The translations under genes were made by a program, and so were the position numbers. Below, piece by piece: positions 9,135 through 17,358 of a stretch of 64,000 bases of DNA. The DNA comes from Treponema vincentii (lineage in GTDB: Bacteria > Spirochaetota > Spirochaetia > Treponematales > Treponemataceae): assembly GCF_010365865.1 (NCBI RefSeq), contig NZ_CP048020.1:930001-994000 (forward strand), given 5' to 3'. The first letter of the stretch is position 1, and the number at the start of each line of letters is the position of its first letter. The notes under the pieces were generated by a model that was given only the letters and a program-made list of their open reading frames with translations, did not search any database and was not told the DNA's origin.

Positions 9135-10204
9135 GTGAATTGGATGTGCGAGAATTAAATACAATGGAGACTGATAGCCAACTTTACCGGCCGGTAACGA
9201 TAGGGAATTTAACGCTTCCCGGAAATATTTTTTTGGCGCCGGTTGCGGGTTATTCCGACAGGAGTTTCCGTTCTATTTGTGTTGATTGGGGTGCGGATTT
9301 TACCTATACTGAGATGGTTTCATCGGAAGCGTACATCCGCAACTCGGCGAAAACGGAAAAGCTTATTACTCGTGCGCATAACGAGCGGCGGTATGCGGTA
9401 CAGATATTCGGGGCAAATCCCGATTTTATGGCAGGGACGGCAGTGCGGATCATCGAACGCTACCACCCCGAATGTATCGACATTAATGCCGGATGCCCTA
9501 TGCCGAAGATCACTAAAACAGGGGCGGGTTCCGCACTGATGCGGAATCCGGAAAAGCTCTACGCGGTGGTTAAGGCTGTTAAGGACGCAGTAGAGCAAAC
9601 CGGAGTTGCCGTTCCGGTAACGGTAAAGATACGTTCCGGCTGGTCGCAAACCGAGCTTACTTGGAAGGAGGCCGCAATAGCCGCAGTTGAAGCAGGTGCT
9701 GCAGCTCTAACCATTCATCCCCGTACCTGTGCGCAGTGCTACAGCGGAACGGCAGATTGGGATATTTTGGCGCAGCTTGTGCAGATAATGCGGGGGCGTG
9801 TTCCCGTATTCGGATCCGGCGATTTATTCAGCCCTCAGGCCGCGTACGATATGCTTGTGTCGACCGGATGCATAGGTGTTATGTTTGCACGCGGAGCTAT
9901 GGGCAATCCCTTTATCTTCCGGCAAACACGGGAGCTATTGCAAACCGGTGCTTATTCCGAAATAACGCCTGCGGATAAAATTGAGACGGCAAAAAAAGAA
10001 CTCATGATGCTGTGTGAAAAAGCCGGAGAGCAGACTGCCTGCCGCGAAATGCGCAAGCGATTTGCCGCTTATACTAAGGGAATTGTAGGCGGAGCAAAGC
10101 TCCGCGAACAGCTGGTGCAGGCAAGTTCCATACAGGACTATGAAAGGATTTTAAAGAACTTCTCATTGCAGGCGGTGTATCCGCATACCGATAACAATAG
10201 GTGA
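9131..10204 (+). CDS. dusB: tRNA-dihydrouridine synthase B
   Basis: This 357-residue FMN enzyme reduces uridine to dihydrouridine in the tRNA D-loop. The N-terminal strand NIFLAPVAGYSDRSFR and the catalytic cysteine motif INAGCPMPKITKTGAGSALM (Cys near residue 120) are diagnostic. The phosphate-binding region reads VFGSGDLFSP and GVMFARGAMGNPFIF. The start ATGA overlaps the TatD stop, and the next gene begins almost at once, giving a tatD-dusB-unknown operon. The length is a little over the DusB norm because of an extended C-terminal tail ending AVYPHTDNNR. Confidence 0.92.
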   Translation: MSELDVRELNTMETDSQLYRPVTIGNLTLPGNIFLAPVAGYSDRSFRSICVDWGADFTYTEMVSSEAYIRNSAKTEKLITRAHNERRYAVQIFGANPDFMAGTAVRIIERYHPECIDINAGCPMPKITKTGAGSALMRNPEKLYAVVKAVKDAVEQTGVAVPVTVKIRSGWSQTELTWKEAAIAAVEAGAAALTIHPRTCAQCYSGTADWDILAQLVQIMRGRVPVFGSGDLFSPQAAYDMLVSTGCIGVMFARGAMGNPFIFRQTRELLQTGAYSEITPADKIETAKKELMMLCEKAGEQTACREMRKRFAAYTKGIVGGAKLREQLVQASSIQDYERILKNFSLQAVYPHTDNNR

Positions 10205-10212
10205 GGATTATT

Positions 10213-11892
10213 ATGTTTGATTTTATCAATACTCTTATTACGTTAATAAAGGATTTTTTTGAAGGTCTCTTTTTTTCCTCATCACCGGAGTATCAAAAGA
10301 AGCGGCAGCTTAAAGGGTATGCTGCAGAACTCAAAAAGCTGAATCCGCCGTTATACCATACCGGAAAAATACTACTCCCGGCGTTCGGTTCGCTGTTGTA
10401 TCAGCTGTATCATTTTTTACAACCGGTGAAAGCGATTCTGGACAAGACGGTTAATTCCCCTGATATACGCGCGTCCGAAAAATATCAAGACCTTTTTTTT
10501 GAGGCGATCTTGTCGGAAGAGCAGGTAAAACAACATCGGAGTTTTACCTTTCAAGCCCGGAGCCAGCTCTTATCAAAGTGTAAAAACTATCAAGAAACGG
10601 AACATACACTGCAAGAGCAAATACATAGTTTTAAAAATTTTATCCGCTTGTTTCATACACCCGCATTTAAGACCCGTGAACAGGAGTTGATCAAACTCTT
10701 TTATCTTTCCGATTTGTGCGATTTTGACTATGCGTCTTTTCTCAATCAATTTAACAATAACTTGCAGCTCAATACGGCTGGACCGGCATCGATTTCTCAG
10801 GATAATTTTGAAGAAGTATTTGCCGGCGATGTGATAAAGAATTTGTTGGACTTCCAATTTATCGTACGGCATGTTTCTATTACACAGACGACAATCAACG
10901 ATGTCATTTTTCTGGCGCGGAGTTTAGGGAATTTTACCGACGAGACAGGAGTAAAACTGGAAAAAACGCTGAATATGGTCGAAAATCTTCTCGCAAATCA
11001 GCTGAAGCGGACAACGATACCGATAATGTTGAAATTGATTAAAGAAGATCCCAATTTTAAAGAAAAGGTAACCGTTTCCGAATCAAAACCTCTGCAGGAG
11101 TATATTGATCGAAGTAGTGAGATTTTCCAAGCAGATTCAAAACGCCTATTAAAAATCACCAAAGAAAATAATATAACAGGCTTAATAGAAAAATGCTTCG
11201 GTAGTGGTCAGTTGAAACCGTTGGAAGGATATAATGATACAGTTAATGACGCTATTCAAAATCTTTCACCGATTTCCTTTGATTGGGTTAAACCGATACA
11301 ATTATTAAAAGCGTTTACCGAAATGTATTTTGAAGCGCACTACAAAACTTTTTTAAAATCTCTGTTGATTGAAGGCTTTTTTGTGAACAAACAGGTCGAA
11401 GGGCAATATGCGGCAATCTATCGTTCCTGCGAAATGCTATCGAGTAAAATAGCTAATTTTGAACAGCTTTTTAAGCCGAAGGGGCAATGTAATCTCCTTG
11501 AAATTCAAGGTTATATTGCAGAGATTGAGAAAGGTAAAGATATGAAAAAACAGTTGCAGAAAATCGTTGATATTGCAAATATGCAGGCAAAGACTATCGT
11601 ACAAAACGGAAGTAAATCCTATGCCGATCTGTATATTTTTACCGAACACTTGCTGGAGGATATAAAAGCGCCTACCTCCGAATTGATTACAAACATAAAA
11701 GCTCTTGTCGTCAGTTCTAAAAATAAGGAATCCTTTATTCGTTTGGAACAGGATCGGCACATCTTTGCTATGTTCCTTGAAATAATGAAAAACTATGCGG
11801 TATTCGGTTCTATAGAAAAAGGGAAACCGGGAGCGCCTATTCCTACTGCCGCACCGAATGCAGGGGCTGCGGTAAAACCGATGCAGAAATAA
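10213..11892 (+). CDS. Uncharacterised 559-residue cytosolic protein
   Basis: I do not recognise a characterised family; it may belong to a spirochaete-restricted domain of unknown function. There is no signal peptide. An amphipathic, aromatic N-terminus (MFDFINTLITLIKDFFEGLFF) could touch membrane, and the rest is predicted largely helical with charged segments, ending in a Pro/Ala-rich tail. I chose ATG 10213 because AGGTGAGG (10199-10206) precedes it; a GTG at 10201 overlaps that signal. It directly follows dusB, so co-transcription is likely. The function is unknown. Confidence 0.7.
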   Translation: MFDFINTLITLIKDFFEGLFFSSSPEYQKKRQLKGYAAELKKLNPPLYHTGKILLPAFGSLLYQLYHFLQPVKAILDKTVNSPDIRASEKYQDLFFEAILSEEQVKQHRSFTFQARSQLLSKCKNYQETEHTLQEQIHSFKNFIRLFHTPAFKTREQELIKLFYLSDLCDFDYASFLNQFNNNLQLNTAGPASISQDNFEEVFAGDVIKNLLDFQFIVRHVSITQTTINDVIFLARSLGNFTDETGVKLEKTLNMVENLLANQLKRTTIPIMLKLIKEDPNFKEKVTVSESKPLQEYIDRSSEIFQADSKRLLKITKENNITGLIEKCFGSGQLKPLEGYNDTVNDAIQNLSPISFDWVKPIQLLKAFTEMYFEAHYKTFLKSLLIEGFFVNKQVEGQYAAIYRSCEMLSSKIANFEQLFKPKGQCNLLEIQGYIAEIEKGKDMKKQLQKIVDIANMQAKTIVQNGSKSYADLYIFTEHLLEDIKAPTSELITNIKALVVSSKNKESFIRLEQDRHIFAMFLEIMKNYAVFGSIEKGKPGAPIPTAAPNAGAAVKPMQK

Positions 11893-11932
11893 TGTTTAAA
11901 CATTTAGTACCGAAAAATTATTAAGTAAAATT

Positions 11933-12643
11933 ATGATATTCAAAACCATGATATTCCGTAAGATATACTCCTTTTTATTTTTGCTCTGTAGTATTCCTTT
12001 CTTATATGCTGACAGTTATTCTGGTTCAGGAACAAACGATGCTCTTATTATCCGTGCACCGGTGTGGGTTTTTCTTGAATCTCAGCCGGGGGTGATGGAT
12101 AACGACACCCAAGGGATGCAGTTGCCCCCCCGGCAAGCGCTCATCGCATTGTCGACAACGGTAATGGAAGGAATGGTCTACGGCTGGAAGTTTTCTTATA
12201 CTCCCTTTGATAAGCGGAGGGCGGTTGCGGAAGAGTTTGAACTGGAATCGCTTCGATCTATTCCTTCGGGTGACAGTCGTTTATCCGTTACGGAGCTTCG
12301 TCCGCAGTATCCATACCTGTATTGCTGGGCGGAATACCGTGTTACCGATGCGATAGCCTTGCATAGAACGGAATGGATACGTATCAATTATATTACCGCC
12401 AAAGGTTCCGGCAGCGCAGAACGCAAGTTAGAGATAGACGGGGTGCGGCAGGCTTATCGGTACGCGGCGCTCGCCGCTGTTCGAGGATATTTACGGAAAA
12501 ACATTAAAAATAAACCTAAGGCTGTTAACGGAAAAATGCTGATTAAGGATAACCCGCGGTTGTATGTGTCAGGTGGAAAATTTACCGCTGAATTGACTGT
12601 TTATTTGGAGATTAAAGAGGTTATCCCCTACGAAGTCTTTTGA
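11933..12643 (+). CDS. Secreted hypothetical protein
   Basis: This 236-residue protein has a hydrophobic signal (residues 10-26, FYADS-like cleavage after LLYADSYS) and no further membrane segment. The rest looks like a beta-rich periplasmic or outer-membrane-associated domain, ending in FTAELTVYLEIKEVIPYEVF. I recognise no family. It is followed at 86 bases by an outer-membrane barrel gene, so the two may act together in the envelope. The TGA stop lies inside CTTTTGAAAATA (12639-12650), an arm of a repeat family also seen at 32390 and 43307, so the C-terminus may have been set by repeat insertion. ATG 11951 is an alternative start. Confidence 0.65.
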   Translation: MIFKTMIFRKIYSFLFLLCSIPFLYADSYSGSGTNDALIIRAPVWVFLESQPGVMDNDTQGMQLPPRQALIALSTTVMEGMVYGWKFSYTPFDKRRAVAEEFELESLRSIPSGDSRLSVTELRPQYPYLYCWAEYRVTDAIALHRTEWIRINYITAKGSGSAERKLEIDGVRQAYRYAALAAVRGYLRKNIKNKPKAVNGKMLIKDNPRLYVSGGKFTAELTVYLEIKEVIPYEVF

Positions 12644-12680
12644 AAATATACAGCGCATCTACTGCGCCATACGACAAAAA
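12639..12680. repeat. Partial copy of the CTTTTGAAAATA hairpin element
   Basis: The sequence from CTTTTGAAAATATAC through ATCTACTGCG matches one arm of the complete element at 32390-32512, with AGCGC in place of GGTGT. Only the 5' half is present. A small hairpin, GCGC-ATCTACT-GCGC, remains. It supplies the stop codon of the preceding gene. Confidence 0.5.
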
Positions 12681-12728
12681 AATATCTCTTGCATAAAAAG
12701 GTTTTTATATGTTAAATAGTATCCCTGT

Positions 12729-14406
12729 ATGCTTAGTTATAAAATATCAAAAAAACATATACGTTTGATACGGTCTGCTATTACCAGTGTATACATTTGC
12801 CTTACGGTAGCTGTTTATGCCCAAGAAGTTGAGAATGCGCAATCCGCTCTTATTGATGTGCCGGTAGAGGCACCTTTAGCTGATACGACTACCGAAGCAC
12901 CTCTTGTTCAAAGCTATCGAATAACGGTTGTCAACTATAACATCAAGGGACTGACACAAAAATATCCGCTTTCACAGGCGGTTCCGATCGACACCAGCCG
13001 TATTTTTGATTCGGAAGAAGCGATGTTGCGCTATCTCGATAACCTTAAACAACGATTTAAAAATATTCGGGTTATTCACTCAGTTCAAATAGATACGGAA
13101 TATGGCACGCCTGATAACGAAGCAGTAATACCCGTTACGCTTACTATCGCAATCACCGATACATGGAATTTCATCGTGGTTCCGTACCCTTCTTTTGACT
13201 CGAATAGCGGTTTCCAGTTGAAGCTGAAAATGCAGGATTTTAATTTTATAGGGACATTGCAACCCTTAAGAGCTGATGTAGTATACCGTTCAACCGAAAC
13301 AAACCAGCAGATTTTTTCATCTTCAATCAACTTTGCATTACCGTTTAAAGCGGGTGCATTTAATCTGTTATGGGATAACAGCTTCCAGATTGTTTACGCA
13401 TACAAAGAAGTTCCTAAAATAAATATCGGTACCGGATTGACGGCATCGGTCAAATTTAATAAGCGGTTGTCCCTTACATTCGGCCTTTTACCTGAATTGG
13501 CAATTAACGATCGTACATCAAGTCAGATGTCCATTACGAGCTCATTGAAGATCCCTGGTGTAGAACATACGGAACAAAAGCGACCGGGTGGGTTAGGCTA
13601 TTTATATCCTTATGACCGATATTACTTTAAAACGACAGCATTTGTACGCGCACCTGTTATGATTACTGAAGTGAAAGGATTCGGTTCGCTCGTATGGACC
13701 CCATCTATGAGCCTTGCAGGGAATTGGGCATTTGACGGTATACAGGCAGACAGTCTGCGAACATGGACGTTTAATTGGGGGGCATACTCTTTCTCTTTCA
13801 AAGGTGAATTGGGAGTTAAATTTTAGGAAAGGTCTTTCATTTTCACTCGGTAATACGTATGCCTATCAATTTTACGACAAACGGAAGATGAGTATCAGCT
13901 TTTCCGCCTCTTTAGCCGGATATTACCCATTTATAAACAGGGTTGGTATATATGGTCGGGCGCAGTTTTTTTATCATTTATTCGGAAGTACAAGTACGGA
14001 GGCAGGTTCTACGCTTCGTGGCATTTTGAATAAACGAATCGATACGGATACTGCTTTTACCTTTAATCTTGATATCCCTATTCGGATTGCTTCACTGAAT
14101 TTCCAAACTATTACCGGCGTTGCATGGACGCGGTTTTTTAATTGCGATATTCAGCTTGTCCCTTTCTTGGATATTGCGTTAGTGCACGATAAGCGTACGG
14201 GACGATACTATCATCCGGCGGACGGATGGTATGCGGGGGGGCTTGAAGTGATCGTCTATCCTGAAAAAATGCGGAGTATTTACGTCAGGGCAAGCGTCGG
14301 TTTTGATTTAACGGAACTGAAAAATCTTTCCGGTTTAAGCGGTCGAGCAAACCGTGATGGGGAATCAATTAGCGAAATATTTATTGGAATCGGTCTACAC
14401 TATTAA
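12729..14406 (+). pseudogene. Outer-membrane beta-barrel protein with POTRA-like N-terminus, one frameshift
   Basis: The assembled 558-residue product has a signal sequence ending near VAVYAQE, and an N-terminal domain (about 70-150) resembling a POTRA unit (YRITVVNYNIKGLTQKYPL with a following helix). A long run of alternating beta strands then ends in ISEIFIGIGLHY. This is the layout of Omp85/BamA-like or related surface barrels. The frame breaks at a six-G run (13777-13782); five G give NWGHTLSLSKVNWELNF and join the halves. The first part otherwise ends at 13826 after 365 residues and the second begins inside it. The exact family is uncertain; membrane barrel identity is inferred from strand pattern and terminal aromatic residue. 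Confidence 0.68.
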
Positions 14407-14422
14407 AAGGTTTCGATAAATA

Positions 14423-15673
14423 TTAGCGGGGTTTTTTATACCAATCAGATATCCGTCTGTTGAGTGACAGCGGTTTTTCACTGCCGGAAAACATTCGTGT
14501 TTGATCCCGTAAGTATGGAAAGATTATTTCCTTTTTAAGTAGCAGCCAGTTATGGGGTAAGATATGTGGCGCAGAAAAATCATCGGTTTGCGGCGAATGC
14601 TTGAGCAAAAGGGGATAATAGACAGGGAAAATATTTTCGGTTACGTTCTTTACAGCAGAAAATCCCCCAGCTAATCCGAAAGAAGGAGCGATCATATTAT
14701 CGGTTTGAGATCGGGCGAGCATATCTTTTTGACTTTCTTCATTGAAGAACCAAAGCAGAAAAGCCCGTGCCGCTGCTGCATTTTTTGCCTTCTTACAAAT
14801 TCCTGCATATATAATTTCGTCCTGTACCGGTGTTTTGCCGTTGTAACTCATCCACCGATAATCAAGCGATTTTAATCTTTCGTTATTTAATGCCAACAGT
14901 TTATCGCTCGGTAGGTACCAAAATAGGCATCGTTCATTTGTAATCAATGTATATGGCGGATCGTAGAGATATTTAAATTTGAATTCATCTTCAGCTGCAG
15001 CGTTTGTATTGACCTCTTCCGACCACCGGCGCGTGTATGTAATCAATTCCTGCAGCATTTTATCGTTCCACGAAAAGAGGTTTTTTGTTTCTTCAAAAGA
15101 TACATCAAGGCCTTGTGCGGTAACATAGAGAAAATCTGTATCCCAGCGAGGAGAAAACCCCATTTTAGTATATTCCGATCCGTTTTTTGTGTTATACGCT
15201 GCAGCAAGTTCCCTCATCTCCTCAAGGGAAAGTGTAAAATTTGTTTTTACTAAATTTTTTTGCGATGCGGAAAAGATAATAGTCGGTAAATTAAAGCTGA
15301 CCGGTAGGAGGTACTGTGACCCATCAATATTTCCCAATTCAAATAATAACGGATAAAAAATATCCGGATCGATTTTCTTTTTAGAAAGCAGCCCTCCCAA
15401 TTTAGTGAATTTTGCCCGTGTTTCGTCGCCTCTTAGCCATAGCCCAATAACGATATCAGGCTGTTCTGATGCTGCCATTAAAGCATCAGAAGGAGTTTCT
15501 TTATAACTGACGGTTATTTTGTAACGGCTTTGGGCGTTGTTAAAAGCCTCACAATAAGAGATGAATTCAGTACGGTTAGTCCAAATAACGGCAATCGAAT
15601 CCTCGGCATTTTTGCACGCAGATAGCATACAACTTACAAACGCTGCAATAAAAAGGAATTTTTTCATACTCAT
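14423..15673 (-). CDS. Extracellular solute-binding lipoprotein (family 1 type)
   Basis: This 416-residue protein has a lipoprotein signal (lipobox MLSAC, Cys near residue 20) and the two-lobed pattern of family 1 solute-binding proteins. The N-terminal lobe has AVIWTNRTEFISYCEAFN and PDIVIGLWLRGDE, and the hinge region includes YLLPVSFNLPTIIF. The C-terminal NAAARAFLLWFFNEESQ is typical of sugar or oligosaccharide binders. No permease or ATPase is adjacent; the closest genes are the barrel protein (convergent) and an SH3 lipoprotein (divergent). The ligand is unknown. A second ATG at 15667 is an equally possible start. Confidence 0.8.
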   Translation of the reverse strand: MSMKKFLFIAAFVSCMLSACKNAEDSIAVIWTNRTEFISYCEAFNNAQSRYKITVSYKETPSDALMAASEQPDIVIGLWLRGDETRAKFTKLGGLLSKKKIDPDIFYPLLFELGNIDGSQYLLPVSFNLPTIIFSASQKNLVKTNFTLSLEEMRELAAAYNTKNGSEYTKMGFSPRWDTDFLYVTAQGLDVSFEETKNLFSWNDKMLQELITYTRRWSEEVNTNAAAEDEFKFKYLYDPPYTLITNERCLFWYLPSDKLLALNNERLKSLDYRWMSYNGKTPVQDEIIYAGICKKAKNAAAARAFLLWFFNEESQKDMLARSQTDNMIAPSFGLAGGFSAVKNVTENIFPVYYPLLLKHSPQTDDFSAPHILPHNWLLLKKEIIFPYLRDQTRMFSGSEKPLSLNRRISDWYKKPR

Positions 15674-15720
15674 CCATTATGACTACAATAATCACCTTGT
15701 CAATGACTCTTTAAGGGGTA

Positions 15721-15914
15721 GGGCAAACACATCAGGCTATTTTTTTAATAGCCCCGCAGAATAATTGGGTCTGTTCAACCAGAGTTGAACCTCTTCGCGG
15801 TTCAAATGGTCTCACAGTCCCAATTATTCTGCGCTTTTTATCTACTCTGCCTGATGCGTTTACCCATCTCATCTGCCAAAAAAAATGTACGAAATTTTAT
15901 TCAAAATTTCGTAC
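15721..15914 (+). repeat. Cloverleaf-type palindromic element, copy A (family I)
   Basis: This ~195-base non-coding element has an outer stem (GGGCAAACACATCAGGC 15721-15737 with GCCTGATGCGTTTACCC 15849-15865, two mismatches). The inner stem is perfect at 15 bp (CGCAGAATAATTGGG 15755-15769 with CCCAATTATTCTGCG 15819-15833). Smaller hairpins lie inside, and a separate 12-bp hairpin GTACGAAATTTT/AAAATTTCGTAC sits at 15887-15914. The reverse complement of 25894-26078 aligns with it along its whole length. The stems differ by compensating changes, while single-stranded stretches such as CAACCAGAGTT and TCAAATGGT are kept. It fills the divergent gap between two genes. Confidence 0.75.
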
Positions 15915-16029
15915 AGAAGAAAAATAACCGCTTAAGATATTTTTGATACGTTTACTCTGCGGCAATATCCTTGCGCGGATGCGGTCTTTAAAGTATAATC
16001 TTTTCATTCAGGATAATGTGGAAATATAT

Positions 16030-17358
16030 ATGAAAAAATTACATCATTTTTACAATACTGCGTCTGCCGTATTCATTTTAGCGCTCTCTTGTTTCGTTAT
16101 TTTTACGATAACCGGCTGTTCAAAAAAAATCGGTTACGGTGTCGTCAACTGGTCTATCCCCGAATATAATCTAACGGCATCGGATGTAGTGCCGATCCTC
16201 GTCCGTTCAAATATCTCGAAGGTGTATATTGCTGAGCTGAATAATCAAAAGATAGAGATTCCGCTCTGGCAGCTCACTTTTTGTTCTTCAAAACGCGAAG
16301 CGGAAGCATATATCAAAAAGACTTCCGAGTATCGCTCTGTGTATGCCGCGGTGAAATTGGATGGCTTGCCGCTTCGATCTACTCCCGATAATACGGGCAA
16401 GCAGGTATATCGTTTGCGTGAAAGTCAGATTGTAAAGGTTCTTTGGAAAGGAGAAGGCACTCCGGTCGTTGCACGGGATAAGCCTTTGGAAGGTGATTGG
16501 CTCTATGTGATGACCAACGATGGCACTCGCGGTTGGTGTTTTTCCTATAATCTTTTTACGTATGATGAAGGAGAACCTTCTGTCGCACGGCAGACCACGG
16601 AAACTGCAGCGGATGAAATTCTTACAAGCATCTTAAAAAGCCGGTGGTATCCCGAATATTACCGCGATATGATTCGAAAAAAACAAATTGATCCCGAGCG
16701 GATGACGGAGAACTTCGGCTTTTTTCCCGGTGAAGGAACCGGCATCGCACGTATTATGCTGAAAGATGAGCAACTTGCTTTCTCTTATACCGGTATCATA
16801 AAAAACCGGATGGGTGCCTATCAGTTTGAAGGTTCCCCGCTCCTGTTGCAAATCAGAGACTCGGATACGATTGCCGTCAATTATACTGATGGTAAGGGGC
16901 GGGTACAGATACTGTATTTTATTACGTTGAAGGAAGATCCTCGGGAACTTGTCCAAGCGGAGGTGGAGCGACGGAATGTTGCGTTGCAGACGCTCGTTAC
17001 AACCAGTCCCGTATTCAATTCTGTGAATTACGGCGTATTGCAATTTTTAGGCGGAGAGCGATTCCGCTGGAGCGGATATCAAGTGTTATCCCCGACGATT
17101 ATTCCTAAGGGGGCAGGGGATTCCGGTTCCGTCGCAATCCGCTATTTCATCAGTGCTAAACTCAAGACCGAATATATGGGGATTCTGTCATTCAAATTCG
17201 ACGGCAGTGCGGATTGGATTGACTTCTTTTACACGGTATCTAAGCAGGGTGTTAAACTTGAATACGTACAGCCTGAAAATATTACCGACGGTGTTGCTGC
17301 CGTGCGTAACCTCAATCCCGTTATCCTCTTTTTCGGGACGGAAGGAACGGAAGACTAA
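16030..17358 (+). CDS. SH3-domain lipoprotein
   Basis: The 442-residue protein begins MKKLHHFYN, has a hydrophobic signal and a lipobox TITGC, and is likely an envelope lipoprotein. A bacterial SH3-like segment is seen near residues 110-180: AAVKLDGLPLRSTPDNTGKQ, IVKVLWKGEG and GDWLYVMTNDGTRGWCFSYNLF. The remaining C-terminal part is beta-rich and not recognised. I chose the ATG at 16030 rather than an upstream ATG at 15943 because the signal peptide then sits at the true N-terminus. It ends immediately before the ABC-F gene (stop and next ATG adjacent), suggesting one transcript. SH3 domains often bind peptidoglycan. Confidence 0.75.
   Translation: MKKLHHFYNTASAVFILALSCFVIFTITGCSKKIGYGVVNWSIPEYNLTASDVVPILVRSNISKVYIAELNNQKIEIPLWQLTFCSSKREAEAYIKKTSEYRSVYAAVKLDGLPLRSTPDNTGKQVYRLRESQIVKVLWKGEGTPVVARDKPLEGDWLYVMTNDGTRGWCFSYNLFTYDEGEPSVARQTTETAADEILTSILKSRWYPEYYRDMIRKKQIDPERMTENFGFFPGEGTGIARIMLKDEQLAFSYTGIIKNRMGAYQFEGSPLLLQIRDSDTIAVNYTDGKGRVQILYFITLKEDPRELVQAEVERRNVALQTLVTTSPVFNSVNYGVLQFLGGERFRWSGYQVLSPTIIPKGAGDSGSVAIRYFISAKLKTEYMGILSFKFDGSADWIDFFYTVSKQGVKLEYVQPENITDGVAAVRNLNPVILFFGTEGTED

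Noticed and set aside
15771-15810. tRNA-like arm (GGTTCAAATGG) in copy A
   Set aside because: No acceptor stem, anticodon arm or CCA context; the segment pairs locally within the palindromic element.
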